Positions 22,301 through 32,345 of a stretch of 64,000 bases of DNA are shown piece by piece; position 1 is the stretch's first letter; each line of letters begins with the position of its first letter. The stretch is from Dactylis glomerata. Its lineage: Eukaryota; Streptophyta; Magnoliopsida; Poales; Poaceae. Position numbers and translations under genes: made by a program. The notes beneath the pieces are model-generated. The model ran no database searches. It was not told the DNA's origin and saw only the letters and a list, made by a program, of their open reading frames with translations. The stretch is taken from assembly GCA_007115705.1 (NCBI GenBank), contig QXEO01000334.1, positions 1,273,567 through 1,337,566 of the forward strand, written 5' to 3'.

Positions 22301-25233
22301 AGCATCCCCAAGCTTAACGCCTGCTCATCCTCGAGTAGGTAAGTGATAAAAGAAATAATTTTTGAGGTGACATGCACCTACACAATCTTGATCATATATG
22401 TAAGCATTTGTGAGCTGGGATCAAAAGAACTTAAATCATGGGCATGAAAGATATAATCTTGACAATAAGAACTTAGCAACCATGTTGTAAACATGCAAAT
22501 GAACACAAACAAAAGATCATGAAAATGAAACAATGAAAGTGAAACATGTGTTTAAGTCATATGGAAAAACATACAAATGGTTTTCAACTTGTCCTCAAAG
22601 AGAGCAAAACATAAATGCATAGGACACCTTCAAGTTTAAGAGGGCGACTAGATACAAATAATTTAAGAACAAGTGAAACCAACAATATGAATCAATCAAT
22701 GAAAACCTTGGGACAATGCATATTACACTAAGAATGACAACTATGCTCTCTTAATGGTGCATAAAGATAGAAGGTGGTGACTCAACATAAAAGTAGAAGA
22801 AAGGCCCTTCGCAGAGGGAAGCAGTGATTGCAAGTTTTAAATCCTTCAAAAATTATGTTACTTACCGGTTTTGAGCTCTCATTGCCCCCATCATAAGCAT
22901 CTTGAATGGTTAGAGTTAATGCGAGAACAATTATGATGCATATGCTTGACAAATCATAAGTTGAAAACCTCGTGTCCTGTGAATACGAGTACCCAAACCT
23001 CATGCTACTTTGTTTAGAGTCCCAAGCAAGGCTCTTGTCATTGTAAATATATGTGTATCATCGAGAACCGCCACCGAGGTACCTCCGTGCCCGATGACAT
23101 GGAACAAGCCCACATCAAAATGATAGGACAAGCAGACAAAGAACACCTCGATATCTCTTTTATTTGCCATTTGTATAGCTTTTTATTTTGAGATGCGTCG
23201 TCGAATGTCCACTATGGGCATGCTGCAAATTTCCACCATGAATTATGCATGGCTTAGATTGGCGGCCCAGGCGTTTCTCTAACACATATAAAAACTCCAT
23301 GATCCCCACAAGATTCCCAATTCATTTCACACCATGGGCATCCATAAACAAAAGATCACGACATCAACTCAAATAGAAGTGCAATCTTGAAAGCTTGCCC
23401 CATGACAACATGGATGGGCTAGTCTCCAAACTTACAACTTGTAAGCATAACAACTCAACATAAGAGACCACAATGTCAAAAATTTAAGAACAGGAAAAAG
23501 TAAAGTGTGCCTTCCGGTTCGTGAGAGCTTTACTGACCGAATTTTCGCATAACACTGGTAAGAGTTTAATTTGAAGAGTAGATAAAAGCAAGTCAAATTT
23601 ACTTGGAATAACAAATTGCTAGTAGGTATGTATGGTGGACACTTTGGAATAACTTGGTTTTTAGGAGTTGGATGCACGAGTAGAGCTCATACTCAGTACA
23701 AGGCGAGGGTTAGCAAAAGACTAGGAGCGACCAACTAAGAGAGCAATAATGGCCATAATCATGCAAAACGACAAATTGACATTAAAAGAAGCATAAGATG
23801 GCATCAGAAGTCAAAAACTAGATGATCATAGAGGCTATTGGCGACTTTATATGAGTCTAACATGTGTGTGCATGCGCCAAGTAAACCCAAATAAAGCATC
23901 AAGGAGAAAACCAAAATAATGCTTCCAAACAATTTAAAACAACGCATGATTTTTTCAAAGGCTCATTTAGCAATCTCAGTTATTTGAGACAAGTCATGCT
24001 ACAGCAAAACCACTAAGAATACTATCAAAAATACATCAAGCATGACATGAAAAAGCCTAAGCCGCAGTCTACACAAGCTCCTTCTTGTACCACTTTTTTG
24101 CATAAAGCTTTTTCTCTCTTCCAACACCATTCAATTTTTTTATAAACACCTCTTTTGATGAATAGCAATAAAGATCAGAGGCAAAAATACACCTTGATAA
24201 ACAAATATAAGAAGATCTGAACGCAAATCAAGGCGAAAACGAAAACCAAAAGCAGTAGCGGAAAAAGAAGAACGCTCGGTTTTTTATAAGAATGAAGACT
24301 AGAGCGTTCTTTGCAAATGAAAACGAGTACATATCCTCCAAAAGAAATTTGTTGGGGTGCAACCATTTATTTCAGCAAACAAAATAAACTAACAAAGAAA
24401 ACTAAAACAACTGACGCTCCAAAAAAATGCATAGTGCATGAAGCAATAAAAATATAGTATTTTGGAAGGTGACCTGATTTTTGCCGATCAAGAAGGGGTG
24501 CCTCGGGGGCATCCCCAAGCTTTGACGCTTGTAATTCTTGGATATTTCTTGGGGTGATGCATAGGCATCCCCAAGCTTGAGCTTTAGTCCATTTCTCAAC
24601 TCATCTCATCATTCTCCAATCCCTACACTTGAAAACTTCCTTCATACAAAACTAAACACAAATCTGTTAGCAACATTAGTGTAATCATATCATATAATCA
24701 ACCTCTTTTTGCTTCAGGTTTCAACCCAAAACCACCACATATATAGCATATACTACTGTAGCAACTTCCCCAAAAGTTCTATGATCAAAAGAACTTGCAA
24801 AGAAAGCGATAAAGCGGCAATAACGAATAGTGGCAGAAATCTGTTAAAACAGAACAGCTGATAAAGGCCGATTTTTTAAGGGGTTTTCTGTTGCTCAAAT
24901 CAAAAAGTGTTTAACTAACGAAAGTTTGTATATACCCTGGGGCATATGCACAAGAAATCGCAGGTCCAAAAGATATATAGAAAATTTATACGAATTTTTA
25001 TGGTACAGGACCAAAAACAGTTTTAGGACAGCAACATCCCCAAATCTTTACCTCACTCTAATTAGAGGCTTCTCTTGGCACAACAATGAAATAAACAAGA
25101 TAAGGAGAGGTCATTACATTAGTAATGACTTCCAAGACTCAAATAAAAGAAAAAGTACTGAATGTAAACATTGGGTTATCTCCCAAGAGTGCTTTTCTTT
25201 AACGCCTTTGAGCTAGGCGCAGAAAATTGCGAA
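22301..25233 (-). other. 3' non-coding region of element D
   Basis: Homologous to 55259-58137 of E and 1-1305 of A. It carries the true polypurine tract next to the LTR (complement of 22301-22316) and two further copies of the same AAGCTTGGGGATGC motif near 24509-24523 and 24564-24579. No coding frame of note in 2.9 kb. Confidence 0.7.
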
Positions 25234-25821
25234 TCAAGTAATATCAAGTGATGAAGCATCAAGCTCATTTGTGGGAACAAAGAAATGAATACTGTCCAAA
25301 TGAGGTTTTGAGTACCCCTTGTAGTCATGCCTTGGCACACTATTTTCATCAAAGAGATTTTTAGGATAAATCCAACTAAAATTATTTTCCAAGGCATCGT
25401 GAATTCCTACAAGTTTACAAGGTATTGGCATTCTAGAATCTTCATTGGGTGTACCCACAATCGCTACAGGTGAGCCAAGCTTATTAAATTTCTTAAAAGT
25501 TTTTCTAGCCTCATTGGCAACATCTTTAAATTCTAAGCGCATAGTTTCCAAAATGAAAGCTTTCTTTTTAGGATCTTCAATTTCATGAAGCTTAAGGAAC
25601 ATGTATTGCAAAAAGGGATTAAGGTTAGCAAACCTAGCTTCTAACATGTGAACTAAATAAGCAGAAGCAACTTTATAACTAGGAGCTATCTCAACCAAAG
25701 ACTTTTCCTCAATTTCTTTATGCATACTAATGTGATTAAAGAACTCCTCAATGTTATCTTTCCCAATAATTGAACCACTACCTACTGAGAGATCCTCCAA
25801 AACATACTTAGGGAACAACAT
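25234..25821 (-). CDS. D-specific ORF of unknown function (195 aa)
   Basis: ATG at 25821, about 160 bases after the primer site, where relatives carry gag. The protein starts MLFPKYVLEDLSVGSG and is mostly helical-looking and charged in its first 130 residues (HMLEARFANLNPFLQYMF, KKKAFILETMRLEFKD). It then has CKLVGIHDALENNFSWIYPKNLF and ends NELDASSLDIT. I do not recognise the body: there is no gag domain, zinc knuckle or protease. The last 11 residues match the C-terminus of E's gag (YELDASSLDIT), so the ORF seems to replace most of gag-pro while keeping its tail. A near-identical truncated copy at 20093-20446 shows the ORF was part of the mobilised unit. It may be a structural or RNA-packaging protein, but this is a guess. 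Confidence 0.6.
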   Translation of the reverse strand: MLFPKYVLEDLSVGSGSIIGKDNIEEFFNHISMHKEIEEKSLVEIAPSYKVASAYLVHMLEARFANLNPFLQYMFLKLHEIEDPKKKAFILETMRLEFKDVANEARKTFKKFNKLGSPVAIVGTPNEDSRMPIPCKLVGIHDALENNFSWIYPKNLFDENSVPRHDYKGYSKPHLDSIHFFVPTNELDASSLDIT

Positions 25822-25979
25822 AATGAACTAAAGCAAATAAATAACAACTACCAAGGATTCTATTTTTTGGAATTTTGATAAAAATGATGCAAGTAAAATA
25901 AATAAAGTAAAGCAAAACAATAAACAAAGTAAAGGATGTGTGTGCGAAAAACTCCCCTTGCAGAAGTCTTCTACTTCCT

Positions 25980-25996
25980 CCCTGGCAACGGCGCCA
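25980..25996 (-). other. Primer binding site, main unit of D (Asp tRNA)
   Basis: Minus strand TGGCGCCGTTGCCAGGG, one base different from the tRNA-Asp complement. It lies ten bases from the LTR end at 26007. Confidence 0.85.
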
Positions 25997-26006
25997 GAAA
26001 AGAGCT

Positions 26007-27655
26007 TGATTGCTGGTTGATTGCGCCAGAAAAGAGTTGGTGGCGTGTAGTTAAGTTATCAGCCCATTGGGAACCCCAAGAGGAAGGTGTGATGAGTACA
26101 GCAGCAAGATTTTCCCTCAGTTAGAAACCAAGGTTTAATCGTTCTTGGAGAGGAGAGACAAACGACTAAAGGTGATGCTTGCTAGCTTGCGACAGCTTCA
26201 GACAATTTATAGGGCGCCTCATCCAAGCTTTGCTTCCTAGCTGCAACGCGGAACCTGCACACACACAACCAAGTACTTTGTTCCCAACTTACGATGAGGT
26301 TGTCAATCTCACCAGTTTGCTTGAAACAAAGGGTATGAGCATATCGAGTGAAAAGTGATAATAGTATGCGAGTAAAGTAAACAAGTGATAGCAATATGAT
26401 GGAAATAGGACCAGGGTCCACAGTTCACTAGTGGTGTCTCTCCATAAGATAAATAACACATGCTGGCTAAACAAATTACAGTTGGGCAATTGATAGAATA
26501 AAGATAAATGTGATATGTCAAAAATATCACTATGTGATTTACTCTGGGCATTACAACAAAATACATAGACCGCCATCCAACTGCATCTATGACTAATAAT
26601 CCACTCACGAGGATATCATCCGAACACCCCATGAGTATTATGTTGCGAACAACAGATAATTGCATTAAGAAAAGTGTGTAATGTAAACAAAGCATATGCC
26701 CTCGAGCATATGAATATTGTTTTCTCCCTAATGGCAATAGTACACCTACACCCATAGAGGTTTCTGTCACTCCTCGAGGTTAAATAGAGACACGAACCCA
26801 CTATCGAGCATAAATACCCCCTCTTGGAGTCACTAGCAACTACTCGGCCAAGATAGCTACTAACAATAGAGAGCATGCAAGATCATAAACAACATAGAGA
26901 TAACATAAGATATATTTTAGTATAGCAACTCAATCATAACACCAATATTCATCGGATCCCAACAAACCAAACATGTAGAATTACATAACGGTGATCTCAA
27001 TCATGTAGGGCAGCTCATGAGATCTAAACATGAAGCACATGGTGGAGAAGACAACCATCTAGCTACTGCTATGGACCCATAGTCCAAGGTAGACTACTCA
27101 CTCATCGCTCCAGAGGCAAGCATGGCGATGAAGAAGACCTCCGATGGCGATTCCCCTCTCCGGCAGGGTGCCGGGAAGAGCTTCTAGACCCTCCCGATCT
27201 CGGGTCGACGACGGCGGCGGATCGCGATGTGTTTCTAGAAAATTGATCGGTTCCTTAGGTTTTTCCCGTCGGGGGGTCTTTATAGGTGAAGGGGCGATGT
27301 CAGAGGTGGAGCCAGGCGGCCTCACACCAGGGCGGCCAGGGCCAGGGGCTGGCCGCGCCGGCCTAGCGTGTGGAGCCCCTGTGGCTCCCCTCCTACTCCC
27401 CTTTGGATCTCTGGAAGCTTCCGGGTAAAATAAGACTTCAGGAACTTGTTTCATCCCATTCCGAGAATATTTCCTATGTAGCTTTTCTGAAACACAAAAA
27501 CAGCAGAAAACAGGGAACTGGCACTGTGGCGACTTGTTAATAGGTTAGTTCCGGAAAATGCATAAAAGTTCCACGAAGTGTAACGAAACATCGTGTAAAT
27601 GGTGTAAAAACAAGCATGGAGCATCAAAAATTATAGATACGTTGGAGACATATCA
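26007..27655 (-). repeat. 5' LTR of the D array (1649 bases)
   Basis: On the minus strand it starts TGATATGTCTCCAACG at 27655 and ends CCAGCAATCA at 26007. It is very similar to the middle LTR; one visible difference is loss of a short tandem AGTAAAGTAAACAG repeat near 26380. Sequence of element J resumes at 27656. Confidence 0.85.
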
Positions 27656-28446
27656 GGTGTCTCGAAATGACAAACTTTCTTGATGGTGCATGCTATGGAA
27701 GAACACATTTTTATCTTGATATTTATGTGAGAGGGATCATCTTATAATGCTACCGCACGATCAAATCTAAGCAAAATAAGATGCATAAAAGGATAAACAT
27801 CACATGCATATATAATGTGATATGATATGGTCCTTCACGCATTCGATCTCCATCTTGTGCGTCATGGCATGATCTCCATCATTCCACCAGCGTAGCACCA
27901 AGGTCCATGGCGCGCCACCTTTGATTGTCTTCCTCCATTACAATATATCACTTGGATATATATATTTAGCACTCAGGCCATAAAAGAAAAAGACAACCAT
28001 ATGGCTCCTGCCGGTTGTTTATAACTTACAAAAAGGATCATTGCATACAATTCGTAACATAAACAATTTAACCATATCACATCACATGCCCTGCAAAAAC
28101 AAGTTAGACATTTCTAATTTGTTTTGCATATTTTATGTGGTTTGGGGCTTTCTAGGAAGAACCGTTGTTATCTACGAATATGTAACCACAAAGGTGATAA
28201 AAATATTATTAACAACTCTTTGTAAAATAGATCATAACTATAGTGGGAGAAACATGCACCCGCAAAGCCACATATGCCGAAGCATGTCAAGTGTGGGACA
28301 AGTCTCGTGAACGCGGTCACGTAAGGTTAGTCTCGGGCAGCTTCAATCCCACTATGATCCAAAATACAAAAAATAGTAATAACATGATCATCAATGCCCA
28401 CATCCCCATGTGTTCCAATCGTGCATACCAACTATGCATAGAGATG
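27656..28446 (-). other. Leader region of element J
   Basis: It lies downstream of the J primer site on the minus strand and upstream of the D insertion. No gag-like frame survives, and the short frames on either strand show no conserved motif. Confidence 0.5.
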
Positions 28447-28458
28447 GCTCTGATACCA
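28447..28458 (-). other. Primer binding site of element J (initiator Met tRNA)
   Basis: Minus strand TGGTATCAGAGC, the standard plant Copia primer site, one base from the LTR end at 28460. Confidence 0.9.
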
Positions 28459-28459
28459 C

Positions 28460-29149
28460 TGATGGGTTCGTAGCATAGAAAACAAATTTTTTCCTATGCA
28501 TGAACACAAAACTAGCCAAGATCATCTACGAGAAGGAAGCAACGATCAACTAACCCTCGATGACCAGAAGCGGGGATTACGTTCCTGCACAAACGTTGTC
28601 GATGAAGACTCGACGAAGACGTACATAGTCGACGTAGTCGTTCACTTGACGTAGTGGTTCACTTGAGGATCTCAAGATCGTGTACATGGTGCCACAACCG
28701 GCGGCGCCTCTGTACTCGGTCACACGTACGGTTCGGTGACGTCCTCCATGCCCTCGATCCAGTGGGGCAGCGGAAGTAGGGATCCACCAGAACTTTTCCT
28801 CCTCCTCCACTTCTCCATGTGTTGGTGGCTAACAATTTTGGCAGCGCTTCGCTTAAGCAACATCCATGGTTTGGAGCAACAAGGTAGGGAATGGAAAACA
28901 ACTAAGTGTTGGTAGAAGAGGAGTATGTCCAACATATATATAGGAGAGAGGGGGCAGCCACCCATGAGGGGTGCGGCCAGCCCCTCCTCTTTTTCTCCTC
29001 TTCATGGTGGTGGTAACCCCCTCCTTCATGGAAAGGTAACCCCCCTCATCAAATGAGTAACCCCCATTTTAATTTTGCATGACATTCATGTTAATTAAAA
29101 TCCACACTTATTGAATTAATAAAACATTTTTATTTCTTTAATATTTGTT
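28460..29149 (-). repeat. 5' LTR of element J, part, cut by G2
   Basis: It matches the first 660-690 bases of the LTR at 17231-18892 and stops at ATATTTGTT, exactly where G2's LTR begins (29150). The missing remainder (AATTCAATC onward in the other copy) is not found elsewhere in the window, as expected if it lies beyond G2. Confidence 0.85.
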
Positions 29150-30060
29150 TGTCGATAGATTTCGTGTCACAAGAACATGGGGTACCACGCGACGGACCCA
29201 AAGATTCGAACGCAGGGGGCTGAACGTGGGAGATCTTGGATCGCAATGAAACACGGTGATGGAAGCCTCGAGTCGTCAAACGCACAACACAATGCAGAGA
29301 GGGACGCCGAGCTTTACCCAGGTTCAGGGCCATCGTGGTGAGGTAAAACCCCTACTTCCTGCCTTCTTGTATTATGATGCGACACCTCGCGAGGAGTGCA
29401 AGGTCTTGGTTATAAAGCTCTAGTTGGCCAGAGGTTGAAGAACCTGCGTGCCCAACTAGCAGCTTGAAGAAGATGAAGATTCCATCCCACCTAAAGGGTG
29501 GCTTCCCCCCTTTTATAGCGCCAAGGGCCTCCTTCCCCTTATCTTCTTGGGGAAGGGGTTGCCACACACGACCAAGGAGGGAGGACAGCTGTAGACTATA
29601 TTCTTCCGTGGACGTATTCTTCGTAGAGTAGCGGTGCCGGTCCACCGGAGTGGGTGGAGGGAGCTGACGTCTTCCTCTGGCGGACTGCATCGTCCACGCT
29701 ATTTGTAGGGGGGTGGCTAACAACCACTGTGCTGCTTTATGCAGACACGGTGAAAGTTGGTCTTCTCCCTGTCGGGGGTAGCATGGGTGGTACGAGGTCT
29801 TCTGCCCTCTATCTTCTTGCTCTGCATGCAAACGTGCCGAGCTGACGTGGACGTGGTCCCTCCCCTCACCAGCAGGAGCTCGTGAGGAGGTCTTCTGGTC
29901 CTTAGCAGTTTTTGGTCATCATTCTCCTCATGAGGCACCTCCTCATGAGGGTCTTCTCCTGTAGCTTGAATCGTCGGTTCTCCCCTGGGCTAAAGATGGG
30001 CTGATGACCGGGCCTAGGAGCAGGTGGACCAGGGATACCCCAGTATCCAGAACACCGACA
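29150..30060 (-). repeat. 3' LTR of G2 (911 bases)
   Basis: On the minus strand it starts TGTCGGTGTTCTGG (30060) after the purine tract CCCGGGGGCTAC, and ends ATCTATCGACA (29150). It aligns along its whole length with both G1 LTRs. TATA box TATAAAAG on the minus strand (complement of 29510-29517). Short palindromes such as CCTCATGAGG occur twice near 29930-29955. Confidence 0.85.
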
Positions 30061-30358
30061 GTAGCCCCCGGGAGCCCAGCCCACGAACGCACCCTCTTGA
30101 GGGAGCGAAGGGCCGAGGGCCCCAGAAGCTGCTGGGCCCTCCAACGGCACGCGTCAACCGTGCGGCCAGAGGACCATGTGAAGAAGCGGAGGTCGTGGGC
30201 ACGTGGCGCGGCCACAGGTAGTGAGACAAAACGGCGGGCGACGCTGCAGTCCCCGAGGCGTCAAACCGTTATGATGGCGTGTTGCTTCACTGTGGAGCAC
30301 TGCGCTGACGCTTTGATTCCCACGCTGAGATTTGACGCATTGACGTCGGACGCCCCCC

Positions 30359-30365
30359 TTAAATA
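30359..30365 (+). promoter_or_regulatory. TATA-like box of the G2 antisense gene
   Basis: TTAAATA, 73 bases upstream of the ATG at 30438. G1 has TTTAAATA at the matching place (38133-38140). Confidence 0.5.
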
Positions 30366-30437
30366 CAGCCTCCTCGAAATCTCTGGCACCTCACCTTCTT
30401 CCCCCTGTGCCATTCCTTCTCCGTTGCCCCCAAGCAC

Positions 30438-31195
30438 ATGGATCCTTCCAAATCCTCCGCCACCGGATCAAGCTCAGGAGCGAAGCACCATGGACGCCCG
30501 CCGGGCAGCAGGAACAAAGAGAAGATTCCTGCCCGGTGGGCGCCCGACGCCGGTGCCCCCCTGCGCATTGGCACGCCGAGGCAGGACGAGGCGAGCCGCG
30601 CCGCCCCGGGGACCTCCGGTGCTCTGACCCTTCGGGGTCCTGCTCTAAACTCGCCGTCGCCACTGGCGGTGGCGCCGGCTCCCTGCTCCTCGGGGAGCAT
30701 TGATCGTGTTCTTCGGGAGGTGGAGGCCGCCCTGGGCCCCCTGCTGCAGATGGGCCGGGGCCGCAGGAGGCGGCCCCGCTGGTGGTCGGGGTGGTGGCCA
30801 CTCCCTGGACCTTGCCAGCGGTGATGCTGGGGCCCCTTATTGCCCTAGCGTCCCGCTTCCTGGAGCTCCTCGTCGTTGCCGACCCCCTGAGCTTCAACGC
30901 CCTTCGACTGCCCAACGCAGTCCGGAGGGTGGTTTACGCCCCCAGCGCGGCCGCTGGAGAGGTTGCTCTGGGGGAGCAGAGCAGGCTAGAGCTTGTCTGG
31001 CCTGTGGACATCCTCCTCAGAGCGGGCCGCAACACCGTCCTCTCCGGTCACTGGAGGGCCTTCGCCCTCGGCCATCGCCTCTGCATCGGCGACCACCTCG
31101 TCTTCCGCTTCAAGCTGGGGGCGCTGGAGGCCTCGGTGCGGATCTTCACCGCCGCCCGCGTCTGCCGCACCTACCCCCAGCCCGTGGTGCAGTAA
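30438..31195 (+). pseudogene. G2 antisense gene: AT-hook plus B3-like protein, frameshifted
   Basis: It is homologous to the intact frame at 38213. The N-terminal frame (30438-30824) keeps a clear AT-hook-like core, GRPPGSRNKEK, near residues 19-29. A frame change between about 30745 and 30782 separates it from the C-terminal frame (to 31195), which reads as a B3-like domain: FLELLVVADPLSFNALRLP, WPVDILL, HWRAFALGHRLCIGDHLVFRF, VRIFTAARVCRTY. Here the loop keeps IGDHLVF, the family form, while G1 has VGGHLVF. So the two copies preserve different parts of the ancestral protein. It lies on the strand opposite to pol. Confidence 0.7.
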
Positions 31196-32345
31196 AGAGG
31201 GGATCCCGGCACGGTAGTCTTCTGGGGAGGGGAGCTAGTCTCCTCCCCTCTTTTGCTGTGTAGTCCTTGTTGGCGGGGTATGCCCCGCCGTGCTTTTGCT
31301 CCACCCCCCGCTGGGGGTGCTTTAATGAAATTTGTCTTCTAGCTTTCTTGCTTTTGACTTCTTATTGCTCTTCATTGTCCTGGTCATTCGCACGCTCGAG
31401 AGCCCTAGTGAGCTGTTAGCACCGACGGGAGGCCTCCCTGTGCCTCAGAGCTCAAGACGGGGTCGGCGCCGGTGACCATACTGGATGATTCCTGAGACAA
31501 GAAGTTGAAGAAATAGTTGAAAAAGAAAAAAACCCCAAATCTCCGAAAACGCAAAACCAAGTCAATAAAACAAATGAAAAAAGAAGGCAAATAAGATGCC
31601 CCTGTGACCGGCACAGGGACCTTCTCCGTCGTGGAGGAATGTGGCACTATCTATGCCAGCAGCTAAGAGCAAATTGCCGCGCGTGGCAATTCATGGGGCC
31701 TTCCTCATCGTTGAGGGAAGCTGGACCCTCACGGACGTGAAAATGTCGATGCTTAAGAGAGCCCAGAGACCATTGACACCTCACAAGGATTGCTCATGAG
31801 GTGAAGGGCCTGGCGCGGACCTCCAGAGCTGCGTCTCCTTCGCAAGATGATCGGAGCGTCCTTGGTCTTCAATAATCCTGCCATGTTAGGCCTTCCTCGG
31901 TAGAGGGAATCTTCCTGCGGATGCTTTGTGCATCGACACGTCCTTGCTTCCTCGTGAGGGTTGCTCACGAGGTGCTGGTCCTTAGCGGGTGCCTTGGGCA
32001 CACCTTGGACTTTTCTCAAAGATTTTTTATTTTCTGGTGTACTTTGCGAGGAGCTAAGCACCATGGGCATTTGGAGGTGATCGATAACAGGGCCATCGCC
32101 CCCGACCAGAGCTCACTCCCTTTGAGTTTTTCTGGCTTGCTCTTTTCCGGGCGAAGGCCCCAGCATAGACACCGTGCCTAGCCCCCTTCCGTGTGGAGTA
32201 CAACAGAAAAAATGGACTTCATGCCATTTTGATGTCATGCCGAAGCAGAGGCGCTATATTGTGCAATAACTTAATATCAGTGCTTAAGAGCAGTTTGAAC
32301 TGATACAAGTGCCATGAAAATGGTCTTTATCTCCTCGTGAGGAAA
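31196..32345. other. Region between the antisense gene and pol of G2
   Basis: About 1.15 kb of non-coding sequence, colinear with 38978-40129 of G1. It has short inverted repeats just after the antisense stop (GGGGAGG...CCTCCCC near 31225-31250), A-rich stretches near 31490-31590 and repeated CTCACGAGG-like palindromes. It presumably holds the 3' ends of both converging transcripts. Confidence 0.5.

Larger units (their letters stand above)
20093..27655 (-). mobile_element. Element D: Athila-like array, internal-LTR-internal-LTR
   Basis: Read on the minus strand: LTR (27655-26007), primer site, an ORF (25821-25234), a 3' non-coding region, LTR (22300-20634), a second primer site, and a second, truncated copy of the same ORF ending at 20093. 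The middle LTR therefore has a polypurine tract on one side and a primer site on the other, serving two units. This is the pattern expected from unequal recombination between LTRs, followed by deletion of the left unit. Flanks are element J on both sides. Confidence 0.8.
17231..29149 (-). mobile_element. Element J: BARE/Angela-like Copia, degraded and interrupted
   Basis: On the minus strand: 5' LTR (29149-28460, interrupted by G2), initiator-Met primer site, leader (28446-27656), the D array (27655-20093), a relic of the 3' end of pol (20092-18893) and the 3' LTR (18892-17231). The GCAAGTGGGAGAC tract before the LTR and the GAATATGCCC start resemble BARE-1/Angela. Most of gag-pol is missing, lost before or during the D rearrangements. 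It lies in the 3' region of element C. Confidence 0.8.
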
